From assembly GCA_013289585.1 (NCBI GenBank), contig JABCZR010000014.1, forward strand, positions 62,001 to 126,000: 64,000 nt of DNA, given 5' to 3'. The notes under the pieces are model-generated. The model had not been told where the DNA came from. It made no database searches and was given only the letters and a program-made list of their open reading frames with translations. Position 1 is the first letter of the stretch. The number at the start of each line of letters is the position of its first letter. Below, one piece after another: positions 1 through 8,683 of this stretch. This stretch comes from Acidobacteriota bacterium. GTDB taxonomy: Bacteria > Acidobacteriota > Terriglobia > Acidiferrales > UBA7541. A program made the position numbers and the translations under genes.

Positions 1-2
1 CG

Positions 3-464
3 TTCGAAATGCCGTCACCCAAGCCCCTCATTCCGCCGCCCTGGAAAGTGGAAATCGTCGCTTCGGACATCAGCTATGCTAGCCTCCGAGTCGGCCAGGA
101 AGGCGTCTACACCGACCAGCAGATGGAGCCTGTGGATTACACCTGCCGGCTGCGCTATTTCGAAAAGTCCGGTGACAAGTACGCGATCAAACCGCAGTTG
201 AAGCAGCTTGTCCAATTCGACTTCCACAATCTCAAAACCGAATTTTTGCCCCGCCGTAACGACATCATCCTCTGCCGCAACGTCATGATCTATTTTGACG
301 AAGCCGAGCAGAAGCGCCTCATCGAAAAGTTTTGGCACTGCTTGAACCCGGGCGGGTACCTCTTCGTCGGTCACGCGGAAAGTCTCTTCGGACTTACCCA
401 GAAATTCCGCATGGTCCACGAGAACAATGGCACCGCCTATCAGCGCAACGAGGCCACTACGTGA
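3..464 (+). CDS. cheR: CheR chemotaxis methyltransferase, 3' fragment
   Basis: C-terminal part of the SAM-dependent methyltransferase that methylates glutamates of chemoreceptors. The reading frame is already open at the first bases of the window, so the N-terminal alpha domain and the SAM-binding start lie outside. The conserved CheR segment LCRNVMIYF is followed by a methyltransferase-like C-terminus containing NPGGYLFVGHAESL. The stop at 462-464 overlaps the GTG start of cheA by 4 nt (GTGA), so the two are translationally coupled. Family assignment is secure; whether the missing part is intact cannot be seen. Confidence 0.93.
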   Translation, partial: FEMPSPKPLIPPPWKVEIVASDISYASLRVGQEGVYTDQQMEPVDYTCRLRYFEKSGDKYAIKPQLKQLVQFDFHNLKTEFLPRRNDIILCRNVMIYFDEAEQKRLIEKFWHCLNPGGYLFVGHAESLFGLTQKFRMVHENNGTAYQRNEATT

Positions 465-2563
465 GTCGGCAGCCCGAGGATCGCGGCAGCGAGTTGCGCG
501 CTCTCTTCTTTGAGAGCGCCGCCGAACTGCTTCAGTCGCTCAACGAGGCGGGTCTTGAACTCGAGGCTCATCCCGCGGATGAGGATGTGATTCGCCGTGT
601 GCGCCGCGCCGTCCACACCTTAAAAGGGGATTCCGCCGCTTGCGGCTTCCACAAGCTGAGCGAACTCGCGCACGAGCTCGAAGATGTTCTCACGCCTCAA
701 ATCGCTCACGCTCGCGGGGCGGAACTGGCCGAACTCGTTCTTGCTGCCGCTGATAGTTTCGGCGCTATGCTTACCGCCTATCAGCGAAGAGTGGATCCGC
801 CGTCCGTGGCCGCTCTCCACGCCTTGATTCAGCGCCTCTTGGAGGCTCCCCCCACCGCCGGAGTGTCTGCTGGTGAGCCGAGCCCGGGCCATCTGCCCGC
901 CCGATTCGAATGGACCGAATACGAGCAGCTCATGATCTCGGAAGCTGTTCACCGCGGCGAGTCCGTTTACAACATTGCCTTGCGCATCGATCCCAACAGC
1001 TTGATGCGCGCCGCAGCTTTCCAGCTCATTCGAAACGTTCTTCACGGAAGTGGCACCGTCATTGCCCTCCGGCCAGAAGACAACGCTGCGGCTGCTTCGG
1101 TGGAAATCGTCGAAGCTGCTCTGGCCAGCTCCCAGCCGGAGCAAAAACTGGCGCAGCGCTGCAAAATTCCTTCGATTGTTTCCGATGTGCGCATCGAACG
1201 CGCGGCTACCGCGGAAACTCCCGAGCATGAGTTGCTCGGCGATCTGCTCGAAGCCCAGGCAGCGCAAGTTGGGGCCGCTGCCTCAGAGCAGGGCGAAAAC
1301 CCGGGCCAGCCCGCAACGGCCGGAGCCACTTCGGCAGCAACTACCGTGGCTGAAAGCACTCTCCGCGTTGATGCCACGCGCATCGATGCCGTCATGAATC
1401 TTGTCGGTGAGCTGATTATCGGAAAGTCTATGTTGAATCGCACGCTCACGGAGTTTGACCAGAAGCACGCGCGCGATCCGCTCCGCGCAAAACTTGCCGA
1501 CGCTATGGCTTTTCAGGCGCGCATTCTTGATGAACTTCACAAATGCGTTCTGAAGATTCGAATGGTGCCCGTCGAACAGCTTTTCCGCCGCTTCCCGCGC
1601 GTCGTTCGCGACGTCGCCAAGCAATGCGGCAAGGATGTGGCGCTGGAAGTCTCCGGGCAGAACACCGATCTCGACAAAAGCATTCTCGATGCGCTTGCCG
1701 AACCCCTTATGCATCTCGTTCGAAACTCCGTGGACCACGGAATCGAACCGGCCGACGAGCGCCTGACCGTGGGCAAACCCGCTCGCGGAACGATTTATCT
1801 GAACGCTTATCACCAAGGCACGCAGGTGGTCATCGAAGTCCGTGACGATGGGCGCGGGATTGACCTTGTCGCGCTTCGCGCGCGCGCCGTCGAAAAAGGC
1901 ATTCTAAAACCAGAAGAAGCGCAGCGTCTTTCGGAATCCGAAACTCTCAATCTTATTTTCGAATCGGGGTTGAGCACCGCCGCGGAAGTTACCGAAGTGT
2001 CTGGCCGTGGAATTGGAATGGATGTCGTTCGAACCGTTCTCGATCGCCTCAAGGGCACTGTTCATGTATCGCAGCAGAAGGGCAAGGGCTCGTCTTTCCA
2101 GCTTCGTGCCCCACTTACTCTCGCCAGCATTCAAACTCTCCTTTTTCGTGTCGGAGGGCGTTTGTTCGCTGTTCCGCTGTCCTCCGTTGTGGAGATTACC
2201 CGCATTTCGGACCAGGAAATTCATCGCATCGACCAGCGTGAAGTGTTGCGCCTGCGTGAACAAATCCTGACCCTGGTTCGCTTGAATCATCTCAGCCGGC
2301 TCCATAGCATCGACACGCAGCCAGCGAAGAAAAAAACTTTTGTCATTGTCATTGGCGCTGCGGAAAAACGCTTCGGCCTTCTTGTCGACAGTCTTGTCGG
2401 AGAAGAAGAGCTGGTCATTAAAGCGCTTCCCGCCGAAATTATTTCCAGTGATCTGGTGAGCGGCGCTTCCATCCTCGGCGACGGTACGGTCGTCCTCATC
2501 CTGAATGTTCCCGCAGTTCTTTCCCGCCTCGCACGCTCGACGCCGCTCGGAGCGATCGCATGA
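461..2563 (+). CDS. cheA: CheA chemotaxis histidine kinase
   Basis: Cytoplasmic sensor kinase, 700 aa, that phosphorylates CheY and CheB. An N-terminal HPt domain carries the phospho-accepting His52 in VHTLKGD. A long, poorly conserved Ala/Pro-rich stretch (about 130-290) stands where P2 would be. The dimerisation domain begins near 298. The HATPase domain shows its N box (HLVRNSVDHG, about 418), DDGRGID (about 462) and GRGIGMDVV (about 515). A CheW-like domain fills about 554-700. I chose GTG 461, overlapping the cheR stop, because the HPt domain begins right after it; the frame is also open further upstream but only as a shadow of cheR. It overlaps cheB by 4 nt. Confidence 0.95.
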   Translation: MSRQPEDRGSELRALFFESAAELLQSLNEAGLELEAHPADEDVIRRVRRAVHTLKGDSAACGFHKLSELAHELEDVLTPQIAHARGAELAELVLAAADSFGAMLTAYQRRVDPPSVAALHALIQRLLEAPPTAGVSAGEPSPGHLPARFEWTEYEQLMISEAVHRGESVYNIALRIDPNSLMRAAAFQLIRNVLHGSGTVIALRPEDNAAAASVEIVEAALASSQPEQKLAQRCKIPSIVSDVRIERAATAETPEHELLGDLLEAQAAQVGAAASEQGENPGQPATAGATSAATTVAESTLRVDATRIDAVMNLVGELIIGKSMLNRTLTEFDQKHARDPLRAKLADAMAFQARILDELHKCVLKIRMVPVEQLFRRFPRVVRDVAKQCGKDVALEVSGQNTDLDKSILDALAEPLMHLVRNSVDHGIEPADERLTVGKPARGTIYLNAYHQGTQVVIEVRDDGRGIDLVALRARAVEKGILKPEEAQRLSESETLNLIFESGLSTAAEVTEVSGRGIGMDVVRTVLDRLKGTVHVSQQKGKGSSFQLRAPLTLASIQTLLFRVGGRLFAVPLSSVVEITRISDQEIHRIDQREVLRLREQILTLVRLNHLSRLHSIDTQPAKKKTFVIVIGAAEKRFGLLVDSLVGEEELVIKALPAEIISSDLVSGASILGDGTVVLILNVPAVLSRLARSTPLGAIA

Positions 2564-3768
2564 GCGAACGCATTCGAGTTCTCGTCGTCGATGATTCCGC
2601 ATTGATGCGGAAACTAATTCCCGCGATTCTTGCACGCGACTCTTCAATTGAAGTTGTCGGCACCGCCATGGACGGCGCATTTGCGCTGAAGAAAATTGAA
2701 GAGCTCCGCCCCGATGTCGTTACGCTGGATCTGGAAATGCCGCGCATGGATGGAATGGAGACGCTCCGCCTGATCATGCGCCGCGCTCCGCTTCCCGTCA
2801 TCCTGTTCAGCACGCATTCGAAAGAAGGCGGCTACTCCACCTTCAAGGCTCTCGCGCTGGGCGCTGTCGATTTTGTCGCCAAGCCGAAGGACGCAGCCGC
2901 TGGCCGTCTCGAAGAAATTGCCGATCAATTGATCGCCAAAATTAAAGTGGCCAAGCGCGCGGCCGGCCGCAAGCTTCCCCCCGCCGTTATCGTGGACGAT
3001 TCGCCGCTTCCGAAAAAGGGCATTCGAACGGCTCTGCCGCCGCGCCGCGTGATTGCCATCGGAATTTCCACCGGCGGCCCCAACGCCCTGCAGTACGTGC
3101 TTTCGCAAATTCCCGCGGATTTTCAATCCACGATTTTGATCGTGCAGCACATGCCCGAAGGTTTCACCGAAATGTTCGCGAAACGCCTCGACGAATGTTG
3201 CGCGCTCGAAGTCCACGAAGCACGCTCCGGCGATCTTTTGCTCGCGGGCCGCGTGCTGATCTGTCCGGGCAACCGCCACATCATGGTTCGCAGGATGCCG
3301 CGGGGGGATATGGCCGTCTTATCTGATGGGCCACCGGTGAATGGGCACCGCCCATCCGCGGATGTGCTTTTCCATTCCGTGGCGCAGGAGTTTGGTTTGA
3401 CCGCCGTCGGCGTTTTGATGACGGGGATGGGCGACGACGGATCGGAAGGGCTTGGCGCGATCAAGGCGGCTGGTGGTATGACCATGGCGCAAAGCGAAGA
3501 TACGTGCGTGGTGAGCGGGATGCCGCGGGCGGCGATCTTAAAAGGCTATGCCAACAAGATTATTCCCCTTGATGGAGTTGCGGCATTTTTGGTGCAGCAC
3601 TACGGCGCGGAACGCAGCGGCACGGAAAGAATCGCTGTGGGGCAAGGCGCCACGGAAAAAACAGAAAAGCACGACAAGCTCGAGAAGAACGACAAGCACG
3701 ACAAGAGCGAGAAAAATGATAAGAACGAAAAAATCGAACGAACCCCAGTTTCATCCCAGCGCTCGTGA
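2560..3768 (+). CDS. cheB: CheB protein-glutamate methylesterase/deamidase
   Basis: Response regulator fused to a chemoreceptor methylesterase, 402 aa, opposing CheR. The receiver domain has acidic D11/D12, phospho-acceptor Asp57 (TLDLEMP) and a KPKD lysine motif. The esterase domain has Ser170 (GISTGG), His197 (VQHMPEGF) and Asp293 (GMGDDG), matching the family catalytic triad. The ATGA overlap with cheA couples the two. An unusual tail (about 365-402) consists almost only of Lys, Asp, Glu, Asn and His in short repeats of the EKNDKHDK type; typical CheB proteins end soon after the esterase fold. The tail may be a charged tether, which is inference. Confidence 0.95.
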   Translation: MSERIRVLVVDDSALMRKLIPAILARDSSIEVVGTAMDGAFALKKIEELRPDVVTLDLEMPRMDGMETLRLIMRRAPLPVILFSTHSKEGGYSTFKALALGAVDFVAKPKDAAAGRLEEIADQLIAKIKVAKRAAGRKLPPAVIVDDSPLPKKGIRTALPPRRVIAIGISTGGPNALQYVLSQIPADFQSTILIVQHMPEGFTEMFAKRLDECCALEVHEARSGDLLLAGRVLICPGNRHIMVRRMPRGDMAVLSDGPPVNGHRPSADVLFHSVAQEFGLTAVGVLMTGMGDDGSEGLGAIKAAGGMTMAQSEDTCVVSGMPRAAILKGYANKIIPLDGVAAFLVQHYGAERSGTERIAVGQGATEKTEKHDKLEKNDKHDKSEKNDKNEKIERTPVSSQRS

Positions 3769-3796
3769 AGACGCGCGCCGGGATAAGGAGAAGGCC

Positions 3797-4249
3797 ATGA
3801 AACAATTTGCCGCGCTACTGCGAAAAGATAATCGGCCGGTACGGTATCTTGTGGTGGACGATTCCGTGTTCGCACGCAAGAACCTGATCAAAATGATCGA
3901 ACAATTCGGCGGCGAAGTGGCGGGTGAAGCCGGCGACGGCTTGACGGCCATCGCGGAATTTAACCGCGTGAAGCCGGACATCGTGCTCATGGACATCACC
4001 ATGCCGCAGATGGAAGGCATCGAGGCGGTGGAGCGCATCGTTCGGCAGCACAGCGACGCGCGGATCGTAATGGTGTCGTCGGTGGGATACCAGGAGAACA
4101 TCCTGGCGGCGCTGCAGAAAGGCGCGAAGCATTTCGTGCAGAAGCCGGTGAAGCCGGAAGTGCTGTACGAAATTCTTCGGTATGTTTTGAGTGACGATCC
4201 CAACGCTGCCGGCGCGCCGGTGGCGCTTGCAGGAGAACACCGCTCATGA
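3797..4249 (+). CDS. cheY: CheY-type response regulator
   Basis: Single-domain receiver, 150 aa, with a short N-terminal extension. Acidic pocket D21/D22 (VVDDS), phospho-acceptor Asp66 (VLMDITMP), a serine in MVSSVG and the conserved lysine in VQKPVKP are all present. ATG 3797 is chosen because a GGAGAAGG ribosome-binding site lies just upstream; the frame is open further 5' but there it only overlaps the CheB tail. It ends in an ATGA overlap with the following cheX. Position after cheB and before a CheX phosphatase makes it the likely output regulator of this chemotaxis operon. Confidence 0.93.
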   Translation: MKQFAALLRKDNRPVRYLVVDDSVFARKNLIKMIEQFGGEVAGEAGDGLTAIAEFNRVKPDIVLMDITMPQMEGIEAVERIVRQHSDARIVMVSSVGYQENILAALQKGAKHFVQKPVKPEVLYEILRYVLSDDPNAAGAPVALAGEHRS

Positions 4250-4749
4250 GAATGGAACTGATCCAGCCGTTCATCAACGCCGCGGATGCGGTTTTTGCGG
4301 AGTCGCTGCAGGCGCCGACGAAAATCGTGGACCTGGCGATGGAAGAAAATGCGTACCGGCGGAAGGGAATTGCGGCGCTGATCGCGATCAAGGGCGACAT
4401 TGAAGGGCGCGTGATTCTCGATTTGTCGCCGGAAGTGGCGATGAAGGTGGCGAGCCAGCTCGCAGGAGAAGAAATTGAGGCCAGCGAGCAGGTGGTGAAA
4501 GAGACGGTTTGCGAACTGGCGAACATGGTCATCGGAAATTCGGTGACTCTGCTGAACGACCAGGGATTTCATTTCAAAGTGTTTCCGCCGGAAATTCATA
4601 TGAATGAGGAAGGGCTTGGCGGAAGCGCGGACACGGAAGCGCTGGTGATTTGCATCGAGACGCCGTGCGGTGAGATTTACCTGAATATTGCGATGCACTA
4701 TTTGCATCGGCGGCGGAATGAGCGGAATGCGGTTCCGGCTTTGGATTGA
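4246..4749 (+). CDS. cheX: CheX-like CheY-P phosphatase
   Basis: 167-aa protein of the CheC/CheX/FliY phosphatase family, which removes phosphate from CheY. The helix ETVCELANMVIGN holds the family signature, Glu90 and Asn93, with a further Asn at 98. One ExxN element is visible, as in CheX, where CheC usually has two. No membrane segment or signal peptide is seen. The ATG overlaps the cheY stop by 4 nt, so regulator and phosphatase are made together. This is the last gene of the chemotaxis operon; repeat-rich non-coding DNA follows. Confidence 0.87.
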   Translation: MRMELIQPFINAADAVFAESLQAPTKIVDLAMEENAYRRKGIAALIAIKGDIEGRVILDLSPEVAMKVASQLAGEEIEASEQVVKETVCELANMVIGNSVTLLNDQGFHFKVFPPEIHMNEEGLGGSADTEALVICIETPCGEIYLNIAMHYLHRRRNERNAVPALD

Positions 4750-4974
4750 AGTAAGGAAGTAATGAAGTAATGAGAGAAAGTTGTAACGAGGTAAAGAAAC
4801 AAGGAACCAGAGAAGTGGTGAACAGTTCTTCGTGAATGGTCCTAAAGGCTGAGGGCCTGCGGGGTGGTTTTCAGCGTTGAGTTCCGCAAGTTGCAGATCC
4901 CACATAAGACACCTACGAAGTTGAAGTAATACTTCAAGAACTGTGCCGGCGGCCCCCCCTCCCCCCTGGTTTTT

Positions 4975-5206
4975 GTAAGGATGTGATTCGATTGAGGTTG
5001 CAAGGCGGGGGCTGCTAAGGATGTGACAGAAAAGGAGTTACACCCTTGAACGTTGGAACGTGGGAAGGCTGAAAGCTGAAGAGCGATCGTCACCCCCGAG
5101 TTTTCTGTAAGTGTTGCATCTAAAAGGTTTAGAGTTCCAGTAAGTCTTTTGTTTGCCACACTTGCAAGGTGGTCTATAAGTGTTGCGTTCAAAGGAGTTG
5201 CATTCC
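4975..5206. repeat. Four degenerate copies of a ~30-bp direct repeat
   Basis: Copies begin near 4975, 5014, 5105 and 5174. Their shared core reads roughly TAAG(T)GTTGCAT, about 7 bases, then AAAGGAGTT. The last two copies are closest: TAAGTGTTGC at 5107-5116 and 5177-5186, each followed by an A-rich AAAGG block. Spacing between copies is irregular (39, 91 and 69 bases), so this is not a CRISPR or a simple tandem array. Confidence 0.6.
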
Positions 5207-5398
5207 GTTTTCCAGGGCAAGCGGGGCGGGGATCTTCGTGGTAGTAGAGAAACAGAGAGGCTGGGCGGGGGTGATGGCTTAGGATCACGTCCGATGTTAC
5301 CAGAAAGGTATCGTACCTGTCAGGGTAAAATTCGTGCGGCGAAAGGGTTGAAGGGAAAGGAGATGGAAGAGTGGGCGAAGAGTGACCCACCGCTTGTG

Positions 5399-5480
5399 CC
5401 GCGCCTACGGCGCCCGGGTTCTTTTTCCATTTAGCCCAGCCCTTCCGGGCCGGGCTAACTTATATCGCACCTACGGCGCT
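5399..5480. repeat. REP-like palindromic element flanked by GCGCCTACGGCGC copies
   Basis: A hairpin with arms TAGCCC-A-GCCC (5432-5442) and GGGC-C-GGGCTA (5447-5457) closes on a TTCC loop with one A-C mismatch. It is bracketed by a perfect small palindrome, GCGCC-TAC-GGCGC (5401-5413), and a near copy, GCACC-TAC-GGCGC (5467-5479). This layout resembles repetitive extragenic palindromes. No Y1 transposase of the RAYT type is present in the window. Confidence 0.65.
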
Positions 5481-5570
5481 TTTCGGAATTAAGGCGCTGC
5501 CACCAGACCGCGTGAAGGCCTGTTTTCGTGGGGCATTCTACCGTATGATTTTCGGCGTGGAAGGGTTCCC

Positions 5571-5939
5571 GTGAATATGCCATATCTGGTCGTTACAGTT
5601 CTCTTCGCGGCGATCGTGGCGTTTTCCGGCGTCGGGAAGATACGCCGCGATCCGCGAATCGTGCACGTCATCTGCGAAGTCGTAGGCGTGCCGTTGAAGT
5701 ATCTTTCACTTCTGGCCGCCTGTGAACTTGCGGGCGCCTTGGGACTGGTTCTCGGCATCTGGTGGCCATTACTGGGTGTGGCAGCGGGCATCGGCCTCTT
5801 GCTCTATTTTGTTTGCGCGACTGCGTCTCATCTGCTCGTCGGCGATTTCAAAGGCATTGGAGCCGCCGCGTTTTTGCTGGCGGTTGCTGTGGGAGCACTC
5901 GCCCTGCGGATCTTGTCGCCTCTGAGCAGCATGCATTAG
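5571..5939 (+). CDS. DoxX-like small membrane protein
   Basis: 122-aa integral membrane protein with four predicted hydrophobic segments (about 5-20, 44-66, 68-85 and 95-115) and the GVGKI sequence after the first helix typical of DoxX-like (DoxX_2) proteins. Their biochemical role is poorly defined; some relatives act near thiol or quinone redox systems. GTG 5571 is preferred over ATG 5577 because GGAAGGG sits about 6 nt upstream of it. The gene stands alone; a small hairpin (GGATCA/TGATCC, 5943-5959) follows the stop but lacks a T tract. Confidence 0.72.
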   Translation: MNMPYLVVTVLFAAIVAFSGVGKIRRDPRIVHVICEVVGVPLKYLSLLAACELAGALGLVLGIWWPLLGVAAGIGLLLYFVCATASHLLVGDFKGIGAAAFLLAVAVGALALRILSPLSSMH

Positions 5940-6333
5940 TACGGATCAGTCGGTGATCCACCTCGATGTAGCTTCCAGCAATGGAAATTGGTAAAGAGCA
6001 GGAGAAAAACCCCAACCTTGCATGAAACAAACCCGCAAGGATGGCGCACCCGCCGTACTAGCCGCTACCTGTCCGGCACTCCGACCAATCAGGCGTCGGC
6101 AGGCGGGCGGCGCAGTCTACGGCTTTTCAGGCTTCGGGTTTTCCGAATTCAGGTTACAGGATCTGTCAGCCCCGCCAGGGGGTGCCGACCTAGCGCCCCC
6201 CTGATAACGAGTCGTACTGCCCAGCTCCCGGTAGCAGGTCAGTTTCCGACAATCCGACACTGCAGGAGTAATCGCTTCACCTTCTTGTCTCTAGAGTCCA
6301 GAACATCGTTTCTCACTGGCGGCGAGCGAGGTG
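5940..6333. other. Intergenic region, no gene recognised
   Basis: Lies between the stop of the DoxX-like gene and the stop of the convergent alcohol dehydrogenase gene. Apart from the hairpin at 5943-5959 I see no repeat, RNA gene or credible reading frame. Open frames are Arg/Ser-rich and resemble no family. Confidence 0.6.
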
Positions 6334-7320
6334 TTACATCGTCAGGACGGCGCGGAAGCGGGCCTTGCCGTCCACAACGCGCTGATACGCCTTGGGAGCT
6401 TCGGCCAGCGGATAGGTTTCGACAATGGTTTTCACTTTTCCCTGGGCCACGAAGTCGAGGGCTTCGTAAAGATATTCGGGGCCGTTCTGCTGGCTTCCGA
6501 TGATGCGAAGGCGCTTCATGAGCAGATCCATGAGCGAGACGGAGAGCGGTTCGGCGTCGGCGCCCATGGTGACGAGGCGGCCGTCGGGGCGCAGCCCTTG
6601 AATGCTGTCCACCATCGACTTGGTGGAATTGGAAGTGCTGAGGATGATGTCCGCGCCACCCGCGACGGCGAGGCTCTTGCCGTCGCGCACGATTTCATCC
6701 GCGCCCAGCTCGCGGATCATTTTGTCTTTATCAGGTGAGTGCGAAATCGCGATGGTCTCGAATCCGGCAGCTTTCGCATATTGCAAGGCGAGGTGCCCGA
6801 GGCCGCCAATGCCGAGGACCGCGACCCGCTCGTGCGGCTTGGGGTCGGCCCAGCGTAGGCCGCTCCATACCGTATAGCCCGCGCAGAAGATAGGAGCAGC
6901 TTGCTCGTAAGAAACATTGTCTGGAATCAGGAAGGTACTATCGGCATACATGGGCATGTATTCGGCGTGACCACCCTGTAGATTCACGCCCGTACTTTTC
7001 TGAGACAGGCAGAAATTTCTGCGGCCGCGCTGGCACCATTCGCAGCGCCCACAGGTGGCTTGAACCCAGGCGGTGCCTACGCGATCGCCTACTTTTCGGG
7101 TGGTAACGCCAGGGGCCACGGCCACGATCTCGCCCACCGGTTCGTGGCCCAGGATTCGGGGAAAGTCGCCGGGAATGTGTCCCAGAGTTTCGTGCACGTC
7201 GGTATAGCAGATACCGCTTGCGTGCATTTTCACGAGGACCTGGTTGGGACCGGGTTGGGGTTGAGGAACGTCTTTAATCTGCCAGGAACTACTCTTAGCG
7301 GGTACGACAGCAGCTTGCAT
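6334..7320 (-). CDS. Zinc-dependent alcohol dehydrogenase (MDR family)
   Basis: 328-aa NAD(P)-dependent medium-chain alcohol dehydrogenase. Catalytic zinc ligands Cys38 (GICYTD), His59-Glu60 (GHE) and Cys146 are visible. The structural zinc is held by Cys90, Cys93, Cys96 and Cys104. The nucleotide-binding turn is GIGGLG (170-175). Length and motifs match bacterial AdhA/AdhP-type enzymes acting on primary alcohols. The start at 7320 is chosen because GGAGGA lies 7 nt upstream; the longer frame to 7386 has no such site. A GTGACA/TGTCAC inverted repeat upstream may be an operator. The gene is monocistronic or follows the DUF4386 gene at some distance. Confidence 0.92.
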   Translation of the reverse strand: MQAAVVPAKSSSWQIKDVPQPQPGPNQVLVKMHASGICYTDVHETLGHIPGDFPRILGHEPVGEIVAVAPGVTTRKVGDRVGTAWVQATCGRCEWCQRGRRNFCLSQKSTGVNLQGGHAEYMPMYADSTFLIPDNVSYEQAAPIFCAGYTVWSGLRWADPKPHERVAVLGIGGLGHLALQYAKAAGFETIAISHSPDKDKMIRELGADEIVRDGKSLAVAGGADIILSTSNSTKSMVDSIQGLRPDGRLVTMGADAEPLSVSLMDLLMKRLRIIGSQQNGPEYLYEALDFVAQGKVKTIVETYPLAEAPKAYQRVVDGKARFRAVLTM

Positions 7321-7362
7321 ATTTGCATCCTCCATCGCATTTAGATGCGTCAATTTGAAAAG

Positions 7363-7386
7363 GTGACACATCACTTTTTCTGTCAC
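7363..7386. promoter_or_regulatory. Inverted repeat upstream of alcohol dehydrogenase
   Basis: GTGACA (7363-7368) and TGTCAC (7381-7386) form a 6-bp dyad separated by 12 bases, 43-66 bases upstream of the dehydrogenase start. Position and symmetry suit a transcription factor site, but no cognate regulator is adjacent. Confidence 0.35.
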
Positions 7387-7517
7387 TTTTTATTGTGCAA
7401 GGGATGGGCCATTCTTTGGTTTGCTTGGCGAGTCAAACTTCCCGTGGCCGGTAGTGGGGCTTGTCCGGGAACGCAGTTAATCCGGGGCGTCACCGTTCCG
7501 ACTATCGACGGCCGTTT

Positions 7518-8075
7518 TCATGCGGGAGCTTCTGGTGCGCTGGCCTGCTCCTTCCATCGTTGAACGTTCACTCCCATTACTAGGAGCCACAGTGTCAGCG
7601 TTCCTTCCCCGAGGATCCCGGGGGCGAGATTGTAGGGGGAAAGATAGTTTGCGAGTGGCGTTGACAAAAAGGTCAGCCAACCCAAACCGCCGATAGCCAT
7701 CAGCACTCCCAGAAAGCGAGGCAGGAAGGTCGACCTGAAAATGAGGTAGCCGATCAGGAGGCAATAGAATCCGAAAAAGACAAGGTTGTTGATGTGAGGA
7801 GGAGCGAGATGGAAGGGGCCAAGAGCGCCGATGGCGCATCCCACCAGGCTGAAGAATGCCGCGAGAATGGAGAGGCTCCTGTTCACGGGCTTAAACATGT
7901 CATAGAAAAGCAGCGTCACAGCGATATAGCACGCGGCAGCGGTGAGGTTGGCTGCGACACCTAACCTGCCCCTAACAAAGAGGGCGAGTGCGCCCGTCAG
8001 GATGTTGAGCAAATAAAAGACACCGGTAATCCTGGCCTTGAAACGCGGCGAGGCTTCCGCGATCTGTTTCATCAT
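7518..8075 (-). CDS. DUF4386 family membrane protein
   Basis: 185-aa integral membrane protein with about six hydrophobic segments. The opening RFKARITGVFYLLNILTGALA matches the start of DUF4386 proteins, which begin with a charged stretch then a first helix with conserved small residues. Function is unknown in the family. An AGAAGG site precedes the ATG pair at 8075/8072. The stop is about 200 bases upstream of the alcohol dehydrogenase start on the same strand. Divergent to it lies another small membrane protein. Confidence 0.78.
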   Translation of the reverse strand: MMKQIAEASPRFKARITGVFYLLNILTGALALFVRGRLGVAANLTAAACYIAVTLLFYDMFKPVNRSLSILAAFFSLVGCAIGALGPFHLAPPHINNLVFFGFYCLLIGYLIFRSTFLPRFLGVLMAIGGLGWLTFLSTPLANYLSPYNLAPGILGEGTLTLWLLVMGVNVQRWKEQASAPEAPA

Positions 8076-8249
8076 TTCACACCTTCTGCTACGTAAAGAT
8101 ATAAACGTGGATCGGAACCCGACGTTTCACTCTTCTTCGCAGGTGAAACGGCGGGAAAGGGAAGCGAACCCCGTGCTCGGAATCATTCGGATTGCCAGTT
8201 CTATGGCGAAGGGGATAGAGTGCCGCCGGGTGAACTCTGGAGGCAAGAC

Positions 8250-8672
8250 ATGAAAGCGTCTTTGCTTTATCGAATCGCTGCTGTGCTTCTGGCGCTTTTT
8301 GCCATCGGGCATACACTTGGGTTTCGCCAGACCAATCCCGCATGGGGAGTAGGCGCGCTGATTGAGTCCATGCGGTCGATTCATTTCGATGCAGAAGGGT
8401 TTAGCCGGACGTATTGGGACTTCTTTAGCGCGTTCGGGCTTTTTTTCACCGTGTTTCTTTTGTTCGCCGCAGTAATGGCGTGGCAACTGGGCGGCCTTCC
8501 GGCAGAGATTTTTGCGCGGATGCGCGGCACGGCGCGGGCGCTGGCCGTTAGCTTTGCCGCGGTCACCGCTTTGAGCGTGAAATACGCTTTCACTATCCCC
8601 ATCGTTTTCTCAGCCATGATCACGATGTGTTTAATTGCTGCGGCATGGCTTGCACCGAAGAAGCCAATCTGA
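8250..8672 (+). CDS. Four-helix membrane protein of unknown function
   Basis: 140 aa with four predicted transmembrane helices (about 7-22, 58-76, 94-111 and 115-133) and a conserved-looking IGHTLGF stretch at the end of helix 1. ATG 8250 is chosen because GGAGG lies 6-7 nt upstream; the longer frame from 8220 lacks a site. It loosely resembles small LIC_13387-like or DoxX-like membrane proteins, but I cannot assign a family with confidence. It converges with the gene at 8684-9433, 11 bases between stops. Confidence 0.65.
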   Translation: MKASLLYRIAAVLLALFAIGHTLGFRQTNPAWGVGALIESMRSIHFDAEGFSRTYWDFFSAFGLFFTVFLLFAAVMAWQLGGLPAEIFARMRGTARALAVSFAAVTALSVKYAFTIPIVFSAMITMCLIAAAWLAPKKPI

Positions 8673-8683
8673 AAGTGATTAGG

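Larger units (their letters stand above)
4750..5570. other. Repeat-rich intergenic region without a gene
   Basis: About 820 bases between cheX and the DoxX-like gene. It begins with short A/G-rich direct repeats (GAAGTAA units near 4749-4770). Four degenerate copies of a 30-base direct repeat follow (4975-5206), then a REP-like hairpin block (5399-5480). Open frames here have low-complexity translations resembling no protein family, so I call no gene. Confidence 0.7.

Noticed and set aside
3751-4905. Long minus-strand open frame opposite cheY and cheX
   Set aside because: The plus strand holds unmistakable receiver and CheX motifs. The antisense translation is Arg/His/Ser-rich and without motifs.
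4842-5390. Minus-strand frame in the repeat-rich gap
   Set aside because: Its translation is made of repeat sequence and Pro/Ser/Leu runs. No start signal or family is seen.
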